Origin: Mauremys mutica
Taxonomy: Eukaryota > Chordata > Testudines > Geoemydidae
Direction: 5' to 3'
NCBI RefSeq assembly: GCF_020497125.1
Contig: NC_059072.1
Coordinates: 271,666,045 to 271,730,044 of the forward strand
Length of the DNA stretch: 64,000 bases
The notes under the pieces were generated by a model. That model saw nothing but the letters and a program-made list of their open reading frames with translations, ran no database searches and was not told the DNA's origin. A program made the position numbers and the translations under genes. Below, piece after piece: positions 43,421 to 54,884 of the stretch (position 1 is its first letter; each line of letters starts with the position of its first letter).

Positions 43421-44177
43421 ATGGGTTCAAGCATGGATGAGAGAGATATGGTGTTTCTGAATATATTTTTATATTAGTTGGCCTGTTTTGCTTCTGTAAT
43501 TTAAAAGTTAAAATGCACATTGCACGTGAAGATCATGGGAAAGTGTTTTTTTTTCTTTTGTTTGGAAGTGGCTGTGTTTGCCACTGGCCCATAAATCACC
43601 TCTCTGCTGCATATGGTACAAGTGACTTTCTGTACTGGCTGTCACATGGAATCTGTACAAAGATCTTTATCTTAGGGTACAACAGAGACTACAGTTTCAG
43701 ACATTGTAACACCCACAGCTCCCTTGTCATGCCATTTATTTTTCTCACTTCTCCCCTTAAAAAAGCATTATAATAAATAATTCTATAAGGTGTAACATAC
43801 AAACACCGAATGGCCACTTAAAATAAAAAAATGCTGAAAATGGGAAGCAAACCAATATGTGTGTGAATGTATACATAATCGCAGTGTGTCACTGTCTTTC
43901 TCATCTACATATCCCCATTGGTATTTTTCAGGACAGCCACTAACTCTGTTGTCAGTTTCCATTGGAACAGAACAAATCCATAGGCTATGCTGAGAGCTTA
44001 ACCAGACTTGTGAAGTTTCTCCACACTATACTGGGTTTAAACAAACCAAACTTCGAGCAAAACTCAGTGGCTGCAGACTACACACAATAGAATCAAGTAT
44101 CAGAGGGGTAGCCGTGTTAGTCTGGATCTGAAAAAGCAGCAAAGAGTCTTGTGGCACAAGACACAAATCAGATATTA

Positions 44178-44445
44178 GGAATGGCAACATACAAAAACCT
44201 GTAGGAGAACACTTCAGCCTCCCTGGCCACACAATAGCAGATCTTAAAGTTGCCATCCTGCAGCAAAAAAACTTCAGGACCAGACTTCAGAGAGAAAACT
44301 GCTGAGCTTCAGTTCATCTGCAAATTTGACACCATCAGCTCAGGATTAAACAAAGACTGTGAATGGCTTGCCAACTACAAAACCAGTTTCTCCTCTCTTG
44401 GTTTTCACAACTCAGCTGCTAGAAGAGGGCCTCATCCTCCCTGAT
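44178..44445 (+). pseudogene. Penelope-like GIY-YIG endonuclease C-terminal remnant
   Basis: One frame reads PVGEHFSLPGHTIADLKVAI, which fits the C-terminal part of the GIY-YIG endonuclease region in Penelope-like polymerases (GEHF...PGH...D..V). A second frame (44,250-44,444) then reads RTRLQ/ETAELQFICKFDTISSGLN-type sequence, so one frameshift separates them. The RT domain and the GIY and YIG boxes lie upstream and are missing. Confidence 0.6.
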
Positions 44446-44523
44446 TGAACTAACCTCATTATCTCTAGCCTGCTTCTTGTTTGCTTATATATACCTGCCC
44501 CTGGAAATTTCCACTACATGCAT

Positions 44524-44562
44524 CTGACGAAGTGGGTATTCACCCACGAAAGCTCATGCTCC
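44524..44562 (+). ncRNA. Hammerhead-ribozyme-like motif in the Penelope tail
   Basis: CTGACGA (44,524-44,530), one extra A, then a 6-bp stem GTGGGT/ACCCAC with loop ATTC. GAA follows, then a short helix III AGC-TCAT-GCT, with the would-be cleavage after C 44,561. The conserved CUGANGA and GAAA boxes and helices II and III are present. The extra A after the CUGANGA box and a weak helix I are departures from the canonical form. Penelope-like elements are known to carry minimal hammerheads. Activity is not shown. Confidence 0.45.
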
Positions 44563-44622
44563 AAAACGACTGTTAGTCTATAAGGTGCCACAAGACTCTT
44601 TGCTGCTTTTACACAATAGAAT

Positions 44623-45814
44623 ATTGTTTAAAAAATGTTTTTAAAGTCCTATGTGAGTTGAAACCTGAAATGTTTCCACACCTGTACTTACTAGTGTGTT
44701 CCTCCTCTACTACTCAATGACTATATTTGTTGTTTTCAGGCAGTAGCTCTAGTGGATTGGTTAAAAGGGAATACATTAAAGGACACCATTCCCTTTTGAT
44801 GTTGGCTCCATAGATAGATAGTTGACCTTGGCGTAATGTGCTCTTCTTCTGGCTTGGCATACAAGTCTCATTTCTGAGATCTATTATCCCACAGTAAAGC
44901 ACACTATGACAGGGACTATTGCTCTCAAATGGTTTTAAAAGGAGTTGATGACAGTTGGAAATGACAAAATGAAATAAAGGGTCAGCAGAATCTGAAATAT
45001 TGATAAAATGACAGATAAAGCTTTATCCACTCATTTGAACAACTAAATGATTGTGGGTTCTTTATCAGTAGCCAAATTATTGTAATGCTTACCCATTGCA
45101 ATAACAATTAAACTTAGATACCATGCCTTTAGGCTCCTTTCGCTCTTGAAGTGCTTTTGTTTGACTTTGGCACTTTTTCCCCCTTCTATTCATTTTAATG
45201 ATATCTCTTGACTGTCAGATCCCTTTATCCTTATATCTTTAATTTTAAATAATAGCAAACAATATGATAGGTACTTGATGGACAGATGTTATCTCACAAA
45301 ATCTTGACAGCACCTTTACTGCTATGTCAGGAGCTCATCAATGACTTTGCAGGGATGTGCATCAGTATTCTGCCTTTCTCATCTCATGGACAGTTTCATT
45401 TCCTATACAATATTTGGTGTGGTACACAAGGGCTTTTTGATTGATTTTATTTAACCCTTCAGCCATTGCAGCTATCAGAAATATTATTTTAAAATAATAC
45501 CACCAGCTTCTGAATTACAAAAGATATGAGGTTAGAATGCTATGGCTTAGCATAGTCAGTGAAAGCCCTCGTTTTTAGTTTCAGATATGTAAATTGATTA
45601 GTTCGAGAAACTGTTTTCAGTTTATTTTAAAAAATCGGTTTAAATGCTATGAATGAGCTTTTACCAATGCAGGAAGTACTATAAATGGCACATGTATCTT
45701 GCAAACATCCTACAACTTTAAAGTGAGAGCATTGTTTGGACTGGGTCATCTAGTCCATTCCCCTCCTCCTACCAAAATTGACAGATTTATTCTTAAACCA
45801 TACAAAGTGTCATC
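44623..45814. other. AT-rich spacer, nothing recognised
   Basis: About 1.2 kb of AT-rich DNA. No ORF with family motifs. Confidence 0.5.
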
Positions 45815-46080
45815 GGTATTGACAACCCTAAATCATGAGCTGGATCTCAAAAATCATGACATTAATAATGCGTTCTTTTTATCTTTTGTTTCTGTGCCTT
45901 TATGGTACACTTGGTTCATATTTTCAAGCTTTCATCTGCAACCATTCTGGCTGGAAACCTATTTCATTTTAAATGAAAGCTGAGATTCTCATATAATCAC
46001 TTGATTCCATGAGCTGAGACTTTAAGTAGAACACAAAACATTGCAAGAATCATGATAAAATATTGAGAGCTGGCAACATT
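45815..46080. repeat. MITE-like repeat, second copy of the 10,703 family
   Basis: Starts GGTATTGACAACCCTAAATC and ends GAGAGCTGGCAACATTG, with several AATCATGA motifs inside. Degraded. Confidence 0.35.
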
Positions 46081-46099
46081 GTGTCATGGGTGCTGAGTC

Positions 46100-46345
46100 T
46101 AGCTTTTTACTAACTCCATGGTGATAGTGTAATGCTGACAGACCCCAGTCGTTGTTGGGCAGGATCGAAGCTGGGACCTCTGGAGCTTAGTGCATGAGCC
46201 TTTATCACATGAGCTAAAAGCTAAAAGCCAACTGGCTGTTAGTTAAGGCTGTAGAGCAGACTCATTTTATCTCTCTCTCTCTAAGTGGTCTCAGTTCCAG
46301 TAGATGGGACAGAACATCACACCCCGGAAGGTGTGTGGGTTACAA
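46100..46345 (-). repeat. tRNA-derived SINE, minus strand
   Basis: On minus, TTTTAGCTCATGTGATAAAG resembles an A box, and CCCAGCTTCGATCCTGCC a B box about 35 bases later (GTTCGATCC with one change). It is flanked by turtle-type SINE body sequence, including the CT run at 46,272-46,282 and GAACATCACACCCCGGAAGG. Family recalled, not searched. Confidence 0.5.
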
Positions 46346-46473
46346 TAGCACTACCACTCTGAATCACAAAACACTTAAACACTTGCCTTCAGTTTCATCT
46401 GCGCAACCTAAATGTTTTCAGTGGACAATGAACAGAGGAATTTGATCATGAAGTTGGATGCATGGATAATTTG

Positions 46474-46555
46474 CAGAGGGGTAGTCGTGTTAGTCTGGAT
46501 CTGTAAAAGCAGCAAAGAGTCCTGTGGCACCTAGATAATTTGGATAATTTGGCAC
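46474..46555 (-). mobile_element. Short Penelope-like tail, reversed, with 13-bp duplications
   Basis: CAGAGGGGTAGTCGTGTTAG to AGTCCTGTGGCACC is the reverse of the Penelope tail end. CATGGATAATTTG flanks it at 46,461-46,473 and 46,556-46,568. Extra partial copies of GGATAATTTGG lie just inside the right side (46,534-46,552). Confidence 0.7.
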
Positions 46556-46929
46556 CATGGATAATTTGTGAACCAAAATAGAAATTAATTTACTGTCCTG
46601 TAGCTGCTGAGTGAGCTCCGCAATACTAACAGAAGCACAATTGCCCCCTTACAGCACATTCTAGTCCCCTCTAGGAATAAAAGGACCAAGAACTCTGGGT
46701 AGAATCCTGGTTCCACTAAGTAAACGGGGGCCAGGATTTCACCCTCTAAATTTGATTTAAAACCAGAGAGTGCCACCTCTAGAATCTACTTCTCTAGCTG
46801 CCCACCAGAAAATTGCAAGAGCATTTTCCTGTTTTTAATGTAATGAATGTTTTAATTTTTGTTCTTGTTTTGTAGCTAAAGGGCCTACTTGCCATTGTAA
46901 TAGGTTCTGTATAAACTTGTAAAACAAAT

Positions 46930-47290
46930 ATATGGCCCAGCCCCTCCCTGTGCCCAGCTCTGCTCCAGTCCCATCCCAAGCCACATCCTTGGTTCCTGGC
47001 CCTGCATCTGGCCCAGTCCCCAGCCTCAATGTGGTTCTTCTCCCGGTCCCGCACCCAGCCCCCAGGCTTGGCCCCGGCCACGGCCCTGCTCCCAACCCCA
47101 GACTTACCCACAGCTGTGGCCCCAGCCTCCGCCCTCTTTCCCCTGGTCGCGTCCCGCATCCCCCCCACCCCATCCCCCATGAGCCATGTCCCTGCTCCTG
47201 GCTCTGGCTCCAGGAGGGCGGGAGGAGGGTGCAGACAGGGGTTGGGGAGGGTGCAACCCTCAGAAGTTTGGGGACTGCTGCTCTAATGCA
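46930..47290. repeat. GC-rich imperfect repeat
   Basis: Recurring CCAGCCCC, GGCCCTGC and CCCAGTCCC variants, much richer in C than the surroundings. They keep frames open on both strands. No protein motif; I treat the ORFs as composition artefacts. Confidence 0.4.
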
Positions 47291-48233
47291 GACAGTTCCT
47301 GTGAGGCTGCCAAGTGTGATAACAGTAGAGACAATCCCAGGATTTCTTAGCCTGAAATGGAAATGGATTGGGTAACTCAGGGATTTCTCATTTTTCTAAA
47401 GAATCTGATATTTAGGATAAATTAATAAAACCAGCATTTAGAGTTAGAAAAAAATCAGACTTCATATACGTTCAGTGTTTTTTGTTTGTTTGTTATTGAA
47501 AGCTAAAGCTGAGCTTCCTTGCTTAACTTACGACATTATCCATATATAATATGGGATTTCAATATACATATACTGCAAAGCCCAGGTAAAACATTACACA
47601 TTAAGGATAAACTCAGACTTCATTTTGTATGTTTTTACTTTTGTGTTGTCACATTCTTCTGGATGGCTTTTTGGATGCTGATTTGCACGTATGTTTATCT
47701 GAATTAGTATAAATAACATCTCATTTACATATATTTTGCTTTATTTCTTTTATGTTAAGAAGATGAATCTATAATTTTTTATTCCACCCACCCCCAACAT
47801 ATGGCTAATTGGCTGTGAGCATATTTCCTGTGTGTTTCATCTTTATTTCATAAGTGGCTTTGGTTTATTCAATTCATTATTTTTATATTATAAACAATCA
47901 TCCTGAGTAAAATAATACCCAATTTACTGTAATGAGAAATGAAAATGTGGAAAAGAAAATTTAAGACTGTACTGTATTTTTGTAATGTCAGAAAAAGAGA
48001 GTTCTAGCTTTTGATTAGCACTAACTACCCTTTTTATTACAATCCAGACGGAAGAATCTCTGTAATCAAATCTTGCAAAATATTTTATACTATTTCTAAA
48101 CAATTCAGTGTGATAGATAATTACTGAATTGTTTAGAAAGGGTATAAAAATACCCTTTCAACACAGCTTTGGTTGAAACTCTCTCTGCTGGACACGAACC
48201 AAACTGCTGTGTTTGGGTCCAACGAAAATAGAG
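47291..48233. other. AT-rich spacer, nothing recognised
   Basis: No gene seen. A facing pair CTGAATTGTTTAGAAA / TTTCTAAACAATTCAG sits at 48,094-48,139 and forms a perfect-looking hairpin of about 16 bp. Confidence 0.5.
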
Positions 48234-48568
48234 CAGGGGTCGGCAACCTCTGGCACACAGTTCACCAAGGTAAGCACCCTGGCGGGCCAGGCCAGTTTGT
48301 TTACCCACCGCGTCCGCAGGTTCGGCCGATCGCAGCTCCCACTAGCCACAGTTCGCTGCTCCAGGCCAATGGGGGTGGCAGGAAGCTGCAGCCAGAACAT
48401 CCCTCGGCCCCTGCCGCTTCCTGCAGCCCCCATTGGTCTGGGACGGTGAACTGTGGCCAGTGGGAGCTGCAGTCCGCCGAACCTGCCGACGCAGCAGGTA
48501 AACAAACTGCCCCGGCCTGCCAGGGTGCTTACCCTGGCGAGCCGCTTGCCAGAGGTTGCCGACCCCTG
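48234..48568. mobile_element. Palindromic hAT-like MITE, copy 1
   Basis: 335 bp. Its ends CAGGGGTCGGCAACCTCTGG and CAGAGGTTGCCGACCCCTG are inverse copies, and the similarity continues inward (GTAAACAAACTG / CAGTTTGTTTAC). The whole element could fold back. CAGGGG termini fit hAT-type MITEs. I could not match an 8-bp duplication here, unlike copy 2 at 51,841. ORFs over it are shadows of the palindrome. Confidence 0.7.
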
Positions 48569-51500
48569 CTAGATCCTGCATCTCAGGAGGCTGTAGCACT
48601 ATTTCTCCCCTTGGCCTCTCTGGCACATTTTCTGGCTTCTCCCCTTGGCCTCTCTTGTACTCTGTTTCTGTTGTTGCAGCCCAGCTACTCAGGCACAAGG
48701 ACCAGCACTGACTTCCCAAGAGGCCACAGCAGCTTCAGCACACACTTTCTCTGAGCTCCAAACTTGTGGGCACTCTGAGTTTACAGTTCACCTTTTCAGG
48801 GACATGTGACACCAAAGCAAACCGACACGCAGTCTTTGCAATGCTTTCTAAGCACAATTACTCTTTACTCAGCACAAGAAACTCAAATGTAGGGAAAACA
48901 ATATTCCACCTACAGGTATTTTTTTGCCTGAGTTTCCTCACCACTCTTGAGCATCCTTGGGACTTAAGTCAGAGTCCTCTACAGACATCAGAATCCCACT
49001 CCTGCACACAGCTTCTCCTCCAAATCATGGAATCTCTCCCCTTCCTGTAGGTCAGCTGGTCCGTCCCACCTCTCCCCTAAACAGACCCACCTCTCCCCTA
49101 AAAAACATGCCCCTCTATTCCTCTCTTTAGCCTAAGCTTCTTCTTTCCTGCTCTGTGAGCCCCTCAGGTTTGTACATCCTATCACCACCACCTGGTTCCT
49201 TTCTTCTGCTGCTGGGAATTTTCCACTCTCCAAACACAAGTTTCCTGCAGAGATTTGGAGAAAACTGGTTTCTCCTAGGAGGCAGTTACTATTTTATTCT
49301 CCCCAAATAAGATCTATCCAGGTGCTGATATACTTAATAATCAGCCTATTGATGGATACACATGTCAGCACCACAGTCCTTTATCCTATGCACAAGGAGA
49401 CAATACATAGTAAAAGACAGTCATAAAAGATAAGGATACTGTTTATAAAATCCAACTGGAATTCATAACTTGAATATAGACAGAATCCCTGAACTGTCAT
49501 GTCATCCCACATAGTATTAGACACTTTTATGTTTATGTGCATACATGTATCATGTGCATGGACCACAGACCTCTCACTTAAAAATCTAATGCACTGCATG
49601 TACACAGAAGAGACATGTCCAATACTGACAAGAAGAGGTGAAATTGCTAGGCATGGATTTTTTCACATCCCGTCAAATTCAAATGGTCCATTTTCACTGA
49701 AAAAAAATTGCTCAAAATATTGTGAATAGTAGCAGAAATGAGCTCATTTTCAAGGAAAGTTGACTTTGTAGTGGAAACATCACAATGTTGATGCAAAAGT
49801 TTCCCTTTTGCCAAAATTAATTAAAAAGAAAAAATTGATGGATATGAAACCACCCCAAAAATGGGAGAAATATTTGAGTGAAATTTAGTGAAACAATTTT
49901 TCATCTGAGGATCTCAAAATTATTTTAGATTCATTAATTTATTAATGTTAGAATTGCTGCCAAAGGCAAAAAACAAACCAACCCTACCTACCTCCTTGTG
50001 TCCCTCTGCCGTTTAATACTATGCAAATAGTGATTCTGAGCATGAAAGTCTTATAGAATGTATGTGCATGCACTTTTTGAAACTGGAATTACACAGCTCA
50101 GCGAATCACATTGTCGCATTTGAATACAAAAATGTTCACATTTTTGCATGGGGTATTCCAAGTTTGTTTATTTGTTTTTGAAGAAAAGAAAAACCAAAAC
50201 CAAAATAGAGATCTCTGTCACTATGGCTGCCAAGCTCCATGGAAGTACTAACATCATCCTTGAAGAATTGTGGAGCTACATAGGACTACAGCTTCAATCC
50301 TTCAGAGTTTAAGAGTTTTGCATGAACGAGACTCGAATGCAATGAACTGCCAGTGTGGTCCTGCATTCTAAGGTTCTGATGAAAATAATGTAAATATAAA
50401 TCTAAACCTATGGCACATGCATGTGAAAATCTGAAAGTTTGTTAACTTCAATATTAGTAACCCAAACTTCTTTAAAAAGAGACTTGTACTCTAGGTCTGT
50501 TCATTGTGTAGATTGTTGTACTGAAACCTAAAGATACAAATCCCTTTATAAAAAAATCAAAATATATTCAGCTAGGGATGGCTAACTGAACAGAATGTAT
50601 GGGAAAATGTATTTCCAGTATTCTCACATACATCAAAAATGGATCAACATATTATGCTAAAGCTTTCTTTAAAATATTAATATCTAGGTTGAGTCCAGAC
50701 ACAGAAAAAAATCAGCCCAAAGAGATTTTTGTTTGAGAAAGCTATCAATAGCTGAAAAAGTAATTTTTATAATTGAAGCAGGAACTCATCTCTAACTATA
50801 GGATTTTCTGCTGCTTCTACTATTTTTAATATGTATACACTTGTGTCCATATTATGCGTGACTCTCTTTCTCTCTCTACATTATTTTCATAATTTGTCTT
50901 CTGAGAAATGTTTACTAAATTATTTTTGCAAAGAATTTTAAAAGAACTAAAAGAACCTTGAAATATTTCTTGAAAAATACTGAAGACAAACTTTTGTTTT
51001 AATTGGTGAAAGAGGCAAGAAATGAAAGATCTCTAGTGAAGTCAATGGAAGTTTTGCCATTAAGTTAGTTAGTATTTAAGAAAAATATTTAAATGTGCGC
51101 AAGTAAAATGTTATGACAATAACAGTGTTGTAATAATGTAGAAAAGTGCTTTAGGGGTAATTCTCTTATTTTTGCAATTAACTTGTAGAAGAGATAAATA
51201 AGACATTACAATAAAGCTGTCGACTAAAACAAATACTTCATATGGTAAATCACATTTCAATAGAGTACAAAAGTACTTCAAATTTGTTTAAATGTTTCAC
51301 TTTTTCACTATGGTAATTATATCTGCATCCTTCTGAAATTATTTCTGACTGGCTGGGGAATAAAATTAGCCAATATCTTGAAGGCTGCTCTGCTGCCGAG
51401 CACAAACAATATGTTGTACATGTCTCCAGCAGATGTTTCCAGTTTCTGGGATTAGGAATCATTATGCTAATGTGTTACATTGGCATGAACTACAAATGTC

Positions 51501-51731
51501 TCAGCTTCCATGTGGTCTCAGCAGAAGATCTATATAAAATATGATATTATATTTGAGAATCAAAAAGAGGTGCCCTATGAACTTGTAGCAAACTTTGAAA
51601 GCATGACACTTCTATACCTTTCTGATATATGATACACTTTTTTAGCACAGGTGAAATGTTTTCCTCATCCACAGATATTTGGAGTATATTGTATGAAACT
51701 TAAAAAACTGATGTATCAAGTTTACACATTA
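48569..51731. other. Spacer, nothing recognised
   Basis: About 3.1 kb, CT-rich at first (48,570-49,300), then AT-rich. No exon, RNA gene or full repeat recognised. Confidence 0.5.
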
Positions 51732-52727
51732 TATAATTACTCCTGGAGGAATTCTGTGCCAAAAAAATTAATAATTCACACAATATTTTAAAAATCTGCA
51801 AAATTCTGCATATTCTATTTGTCAAAGTAATACTATAAAACAGGGGTAGGCAACCTCTGGCACACGGCTCGCAAGGGTAAGCACCCTGGCGGGCTGGGCC
51901 AGTTTGTTTACCTGCCGTGTCGGCAGGTTCATCCGACTGCGGCTCCCACTGGCCGCGGTTTCCTGTCCCAGGCCAATGAGGGTGGCGGGATGCCACGGAC
52001 AGCACATCCCTTGTCTGTGCCACTTCCCGCCACCCCCATTGGCCTGGGACGGCGAACCGCAGCCAGTGGGAGCCACAGTCGGACGAACCTGCCAATGCAG
52101 CAGGTAAACAAACTAGCCCGGCCCTCCAGGGTGCTTACTCTGGCGAGCCGCGTGCCAGAGGTTGGCACCCCTGCTATATAATCACGCCAGTTTTGATTAT
52201 TTTGGTAATTTATTTCAAAATACCTATCAGCAACTATGTCTGTAACAATACAGACATAAAAAAATTCCCCCAGAGGAAAGAGTTAAAGAAACCCCTAGGA
52301 CAACCCAGTTCCTGTTTCTCTACCCCCATTCCCCCCCCCCAGGGCCCAGCAGGGGGGGCAGACACCCATACCTCTTACCCCCCTAGCCCAGACACTCACA
52401 GCCCCTACCCCAAGAGCCCAGGGATCCAGAGGGAGAAACAGTCTGATGCTGGGTCCTAGGCTTGTATGGAGTTTTCTGTATGACATCTCATTCCTTCAGG
52501 ACATGCCAGGAACTTCAGCTGCCTGGAATCTTCCAGCTCCCTCCCCATCCCCACGTCAGTGTCCTCTATTTGCGAGCTGAGCTCTGCCAGGTCCAACACC
52601 CCCTAGTGGCAGCCAGCAGCTATGTAACCCATTTCTGTGGGTGGAAAGGAAAGTCTAAGCATAACATTAATTTCTGCACAAATTCTGAATTGCGCAGTGA
52701 TGCAGAATTCCCCTAGGAGTATATAAT
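51732..52727. mobile_element. TIR element with TACTCCT ends, hosting a nested MITE
   Basis: Element 51,738-52,721 has ends TACTCCTGGAGGAATTCTG and CAGAATTCCCCTAGGAGTA, which are imperfect inverse copies. TATAAT lies on each side (51,732-51,737 and 52,722-52,727), a likely duplication. A hAT-like MITE (51,841-52,173) is inserted inside. The interior is C-rich (52,320-52,440) and non-coding. The superfamily is uncertain. Confidence 0.65.
51841..52173. mobile_element. Palindromic hAT-like MITE, copy 2, nested
   Basis: 333 bp, homologous to 48,234-48,568. Ends CAGGGGTAGGCAACCTCTGG and CAGAGGTTGGCACCCCTG. Flanked by CTATAAAA (51,833-51,840) and CTATATAA (52,174-52,181), an 8-bp duplication with one difference, as expected for hAT. 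Confidence 0.8.
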
Positions 52728-54268
52728 GGAAAATGAAATTGAATACACAAAAGTGTTACAAAGTATAACATATTTTTAGAAACTAAAAATCTTATCAGGA
52801 AAGAAAATTGTTACATGAAACATGCTAATAAAATTACAGCCTTCCTCTCCCAAACAAAACCATGTAGCTTAAGGTACAGTTTTGGATTACATATGCAAGA
52901 AATAAAAATGCTGGTACTATAAATGTATTAGTGTAAAAGCTCCATAAGCCAGGTGACTATGACTGTTATACCAAAAATGGCTGCACTTCAGTATGACCAA
53001 TCACAAAAGAAACAGTATACTCTTCTTAATACAAAGAATTTTCTGTCTAATTTCCCTGTAGCTGGGATTGATTGTTTACTCCTACGTTTACTTTCAATGT
53101 CTGGAAAGTGAGAGGAGGGGAGGGAAGAGAGACAAGGAAAGTATGGAATGTACTAAAACGTCGTTTTCCACGGTACAATTGTTGCTGGAAACAAAAAGCC
53201 GTCACTTTCTAAAAGGGTGGCCATGAATACTAACCATTTCTCACGTCAGCCAAGTTACAACCCTGGAGTAAGAATTGGCAAAGATCCTAAAAAATGTGGA
53301 ATCATGCAGCCTTTTCCTGAAAATCTTTGTCAGTGAATAGCTAGATAATATACAAAATGTTTTTTCTTTCATTACTTTTTTTCCCTTCCACAATATTATT
53401 TTACGAATCACAACTTAAAGCTGCACACTGAGTGACCTCACATTAGTTGAAGGACATCATCAGGATTATATTACCATCACTGTAATGTAGATCAGCAGTT
53501 CAAGAATTTTCAGCAAATGTCACTTCCTTTCCCAGTATGTCTAAAGATTATATAGAGAAAGTAAACATGGAGATCTGAGCATTTTGCTTTATAAAAAGAC
53601 CACACATCTGTAATATCTATATTGCAGCAGGTCAGTGCACACCAGACAGCTTTTCAGAATCTTAAATATGTGTAAGAATGATCATTACTGAGTTTGGTGT
53701 GCAAGGGGGAAGAGAATGTGCAAAGCATGGAGAAAAAATGGAGAAATCAAATCTGTCCAGTTATCAATGCCCAGTAAAACAAGGAACATATACATATTAA
53801 AATGACAAACAGGCCCAAAAATGCAATATTAAAACTATTCTATTATAAAAGAATTAAAGAAAAGCAGTTTTTAATCAAGTTCACAATTTGTACATGAAAA
53901 AGGAGGGAGATTATTAAGGAGCAACACTAAACATTTTGGGTCAGCTTCTACTTTCAGTTACTACAATTTACGTCTTCTGATTTCAGCAAAAAAACAACAA
54001 CCCTCCATCTTAGAGAGAGATGGGCAGACTTATAAGTCCGGATCCCATGCCCGCTATCAAATGGAAAGGTTTCCACTGACTTCAATGGGAAGTAGATCAA
54101 GCTGCCAGTGATTTCTATTATGAAATATAACATACAAAGGAAAGAAGTAGGAAAATTTGGGGTAAAATGAATGGAAGGATGGATGGATAGATGGTGAGTC
54201 AACAGGGCAAGGCCACTAAAAGTTAGAAAAGAAGAATACGTAACTAGAAAGAATACTGTTCAAGCACT
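52728..54268. other. AT-rich spacer, nothing recognised
   Basis: No gene or named repeat. A short GGAT-type microsatellite lies at about 54,175-54,192. Confidence 0.5.
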
Positions 54269-54269
54269 G

Positions 54270-54540
54270 AGGGTATGTCTACACTACACACTTTGGTCAT
54301 CACAAGTTATATTGGCGTACAGCTGCGAAAGTTAATCTATTGCTCCTGCATGTGCATACTTGGCTGCTTATGTCAGCACCGCATGTACTCACCAAGAGTA
54401 CTTGTCTTGATGTAAAGTGCAGTGCACCACAGGTAGTAACCCAGTGTGCCATGCACTGCAGGCTGGCACAATACCTTCTGGGAAGTTTTCACAATGTGTT
54501 GCAGGAAACAAATAACTCATCGGGGATTTCTAGGAGCGCC
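54270..54540. mobile_element. Harbinger-end MITE, one end only
   Basis: GAGGGTATGTCTACACTACA at 54,270 equals the right terminus type of the two Harbingers (GGGTAYGTCTACACTAC). What follows differs from their interiors (ACAGCTGCGAAAGTTAATCT...). I see no matching opposite end, so it is either truncated or a diverged MITE. A poly(A) run lies at 54,599-54,611. Confidence 0.5.
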
Positions 54541-54884
54541 AGGTAAAGTTTCCAGAATATAACATTCTCCATATTAAAACATAATTTTTTCATAATTAAA
54601 AAAAAAAAAAAGATCCCACAAACCCATGCAGCACTGGTCAGTGTCCACCAACTCTGACACAGGCATGGAGCCTGCACTGCTCGTACTGTTCCCATGAGCA
54701 TTGCAAATACAGGACCTGTGATTCTCCAGTATTACCAGAGCAGCAGGAAGAATGGCAACAATGGGGGATAGGATGATAAAACAGACAGATATGTCGTTGG
54801 ATTTACAGTCACAATAGAAAGAGAATGATAAATTTCAAAGCCTCTTTCCCCATCCCCATAAAAATGTTTAATAAAACTTACTGA

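Larger units (their letters stand above)
44082..44622 (+). mobile_element. Penelope-like element, 5'-inverted, with 12-bp duplications
   Basis: Element 44,094-44,610 is flanked by ACACAATAGAAT at 44,082-44,093 and 44,611-44,622. 44,094-44,159 is a reverse copy of the element's own tail (GTAGCCGTGTTAGTCTGGAT). A coding remnant follows, then the forward tail with CTGACGA and GTTAGTC from 44,524. The facing tails at both ends are typical of Penelope-like insertions. A tail of the same family is present at 19,214 and, reversed, at 46,474. Confidence 0.85.

Noticed and set aside
46794..47375. ORFs on both strands with Gly/Arg- or Pro-rich products
   Set aside because: GC-rich imperfect repeat keeps many frames open; no protein family signal.
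48173..48754. 193-codon ORF
   Set aside because: It reads across a palindromic MITE; similar shadows occur over the copy at 51,841.
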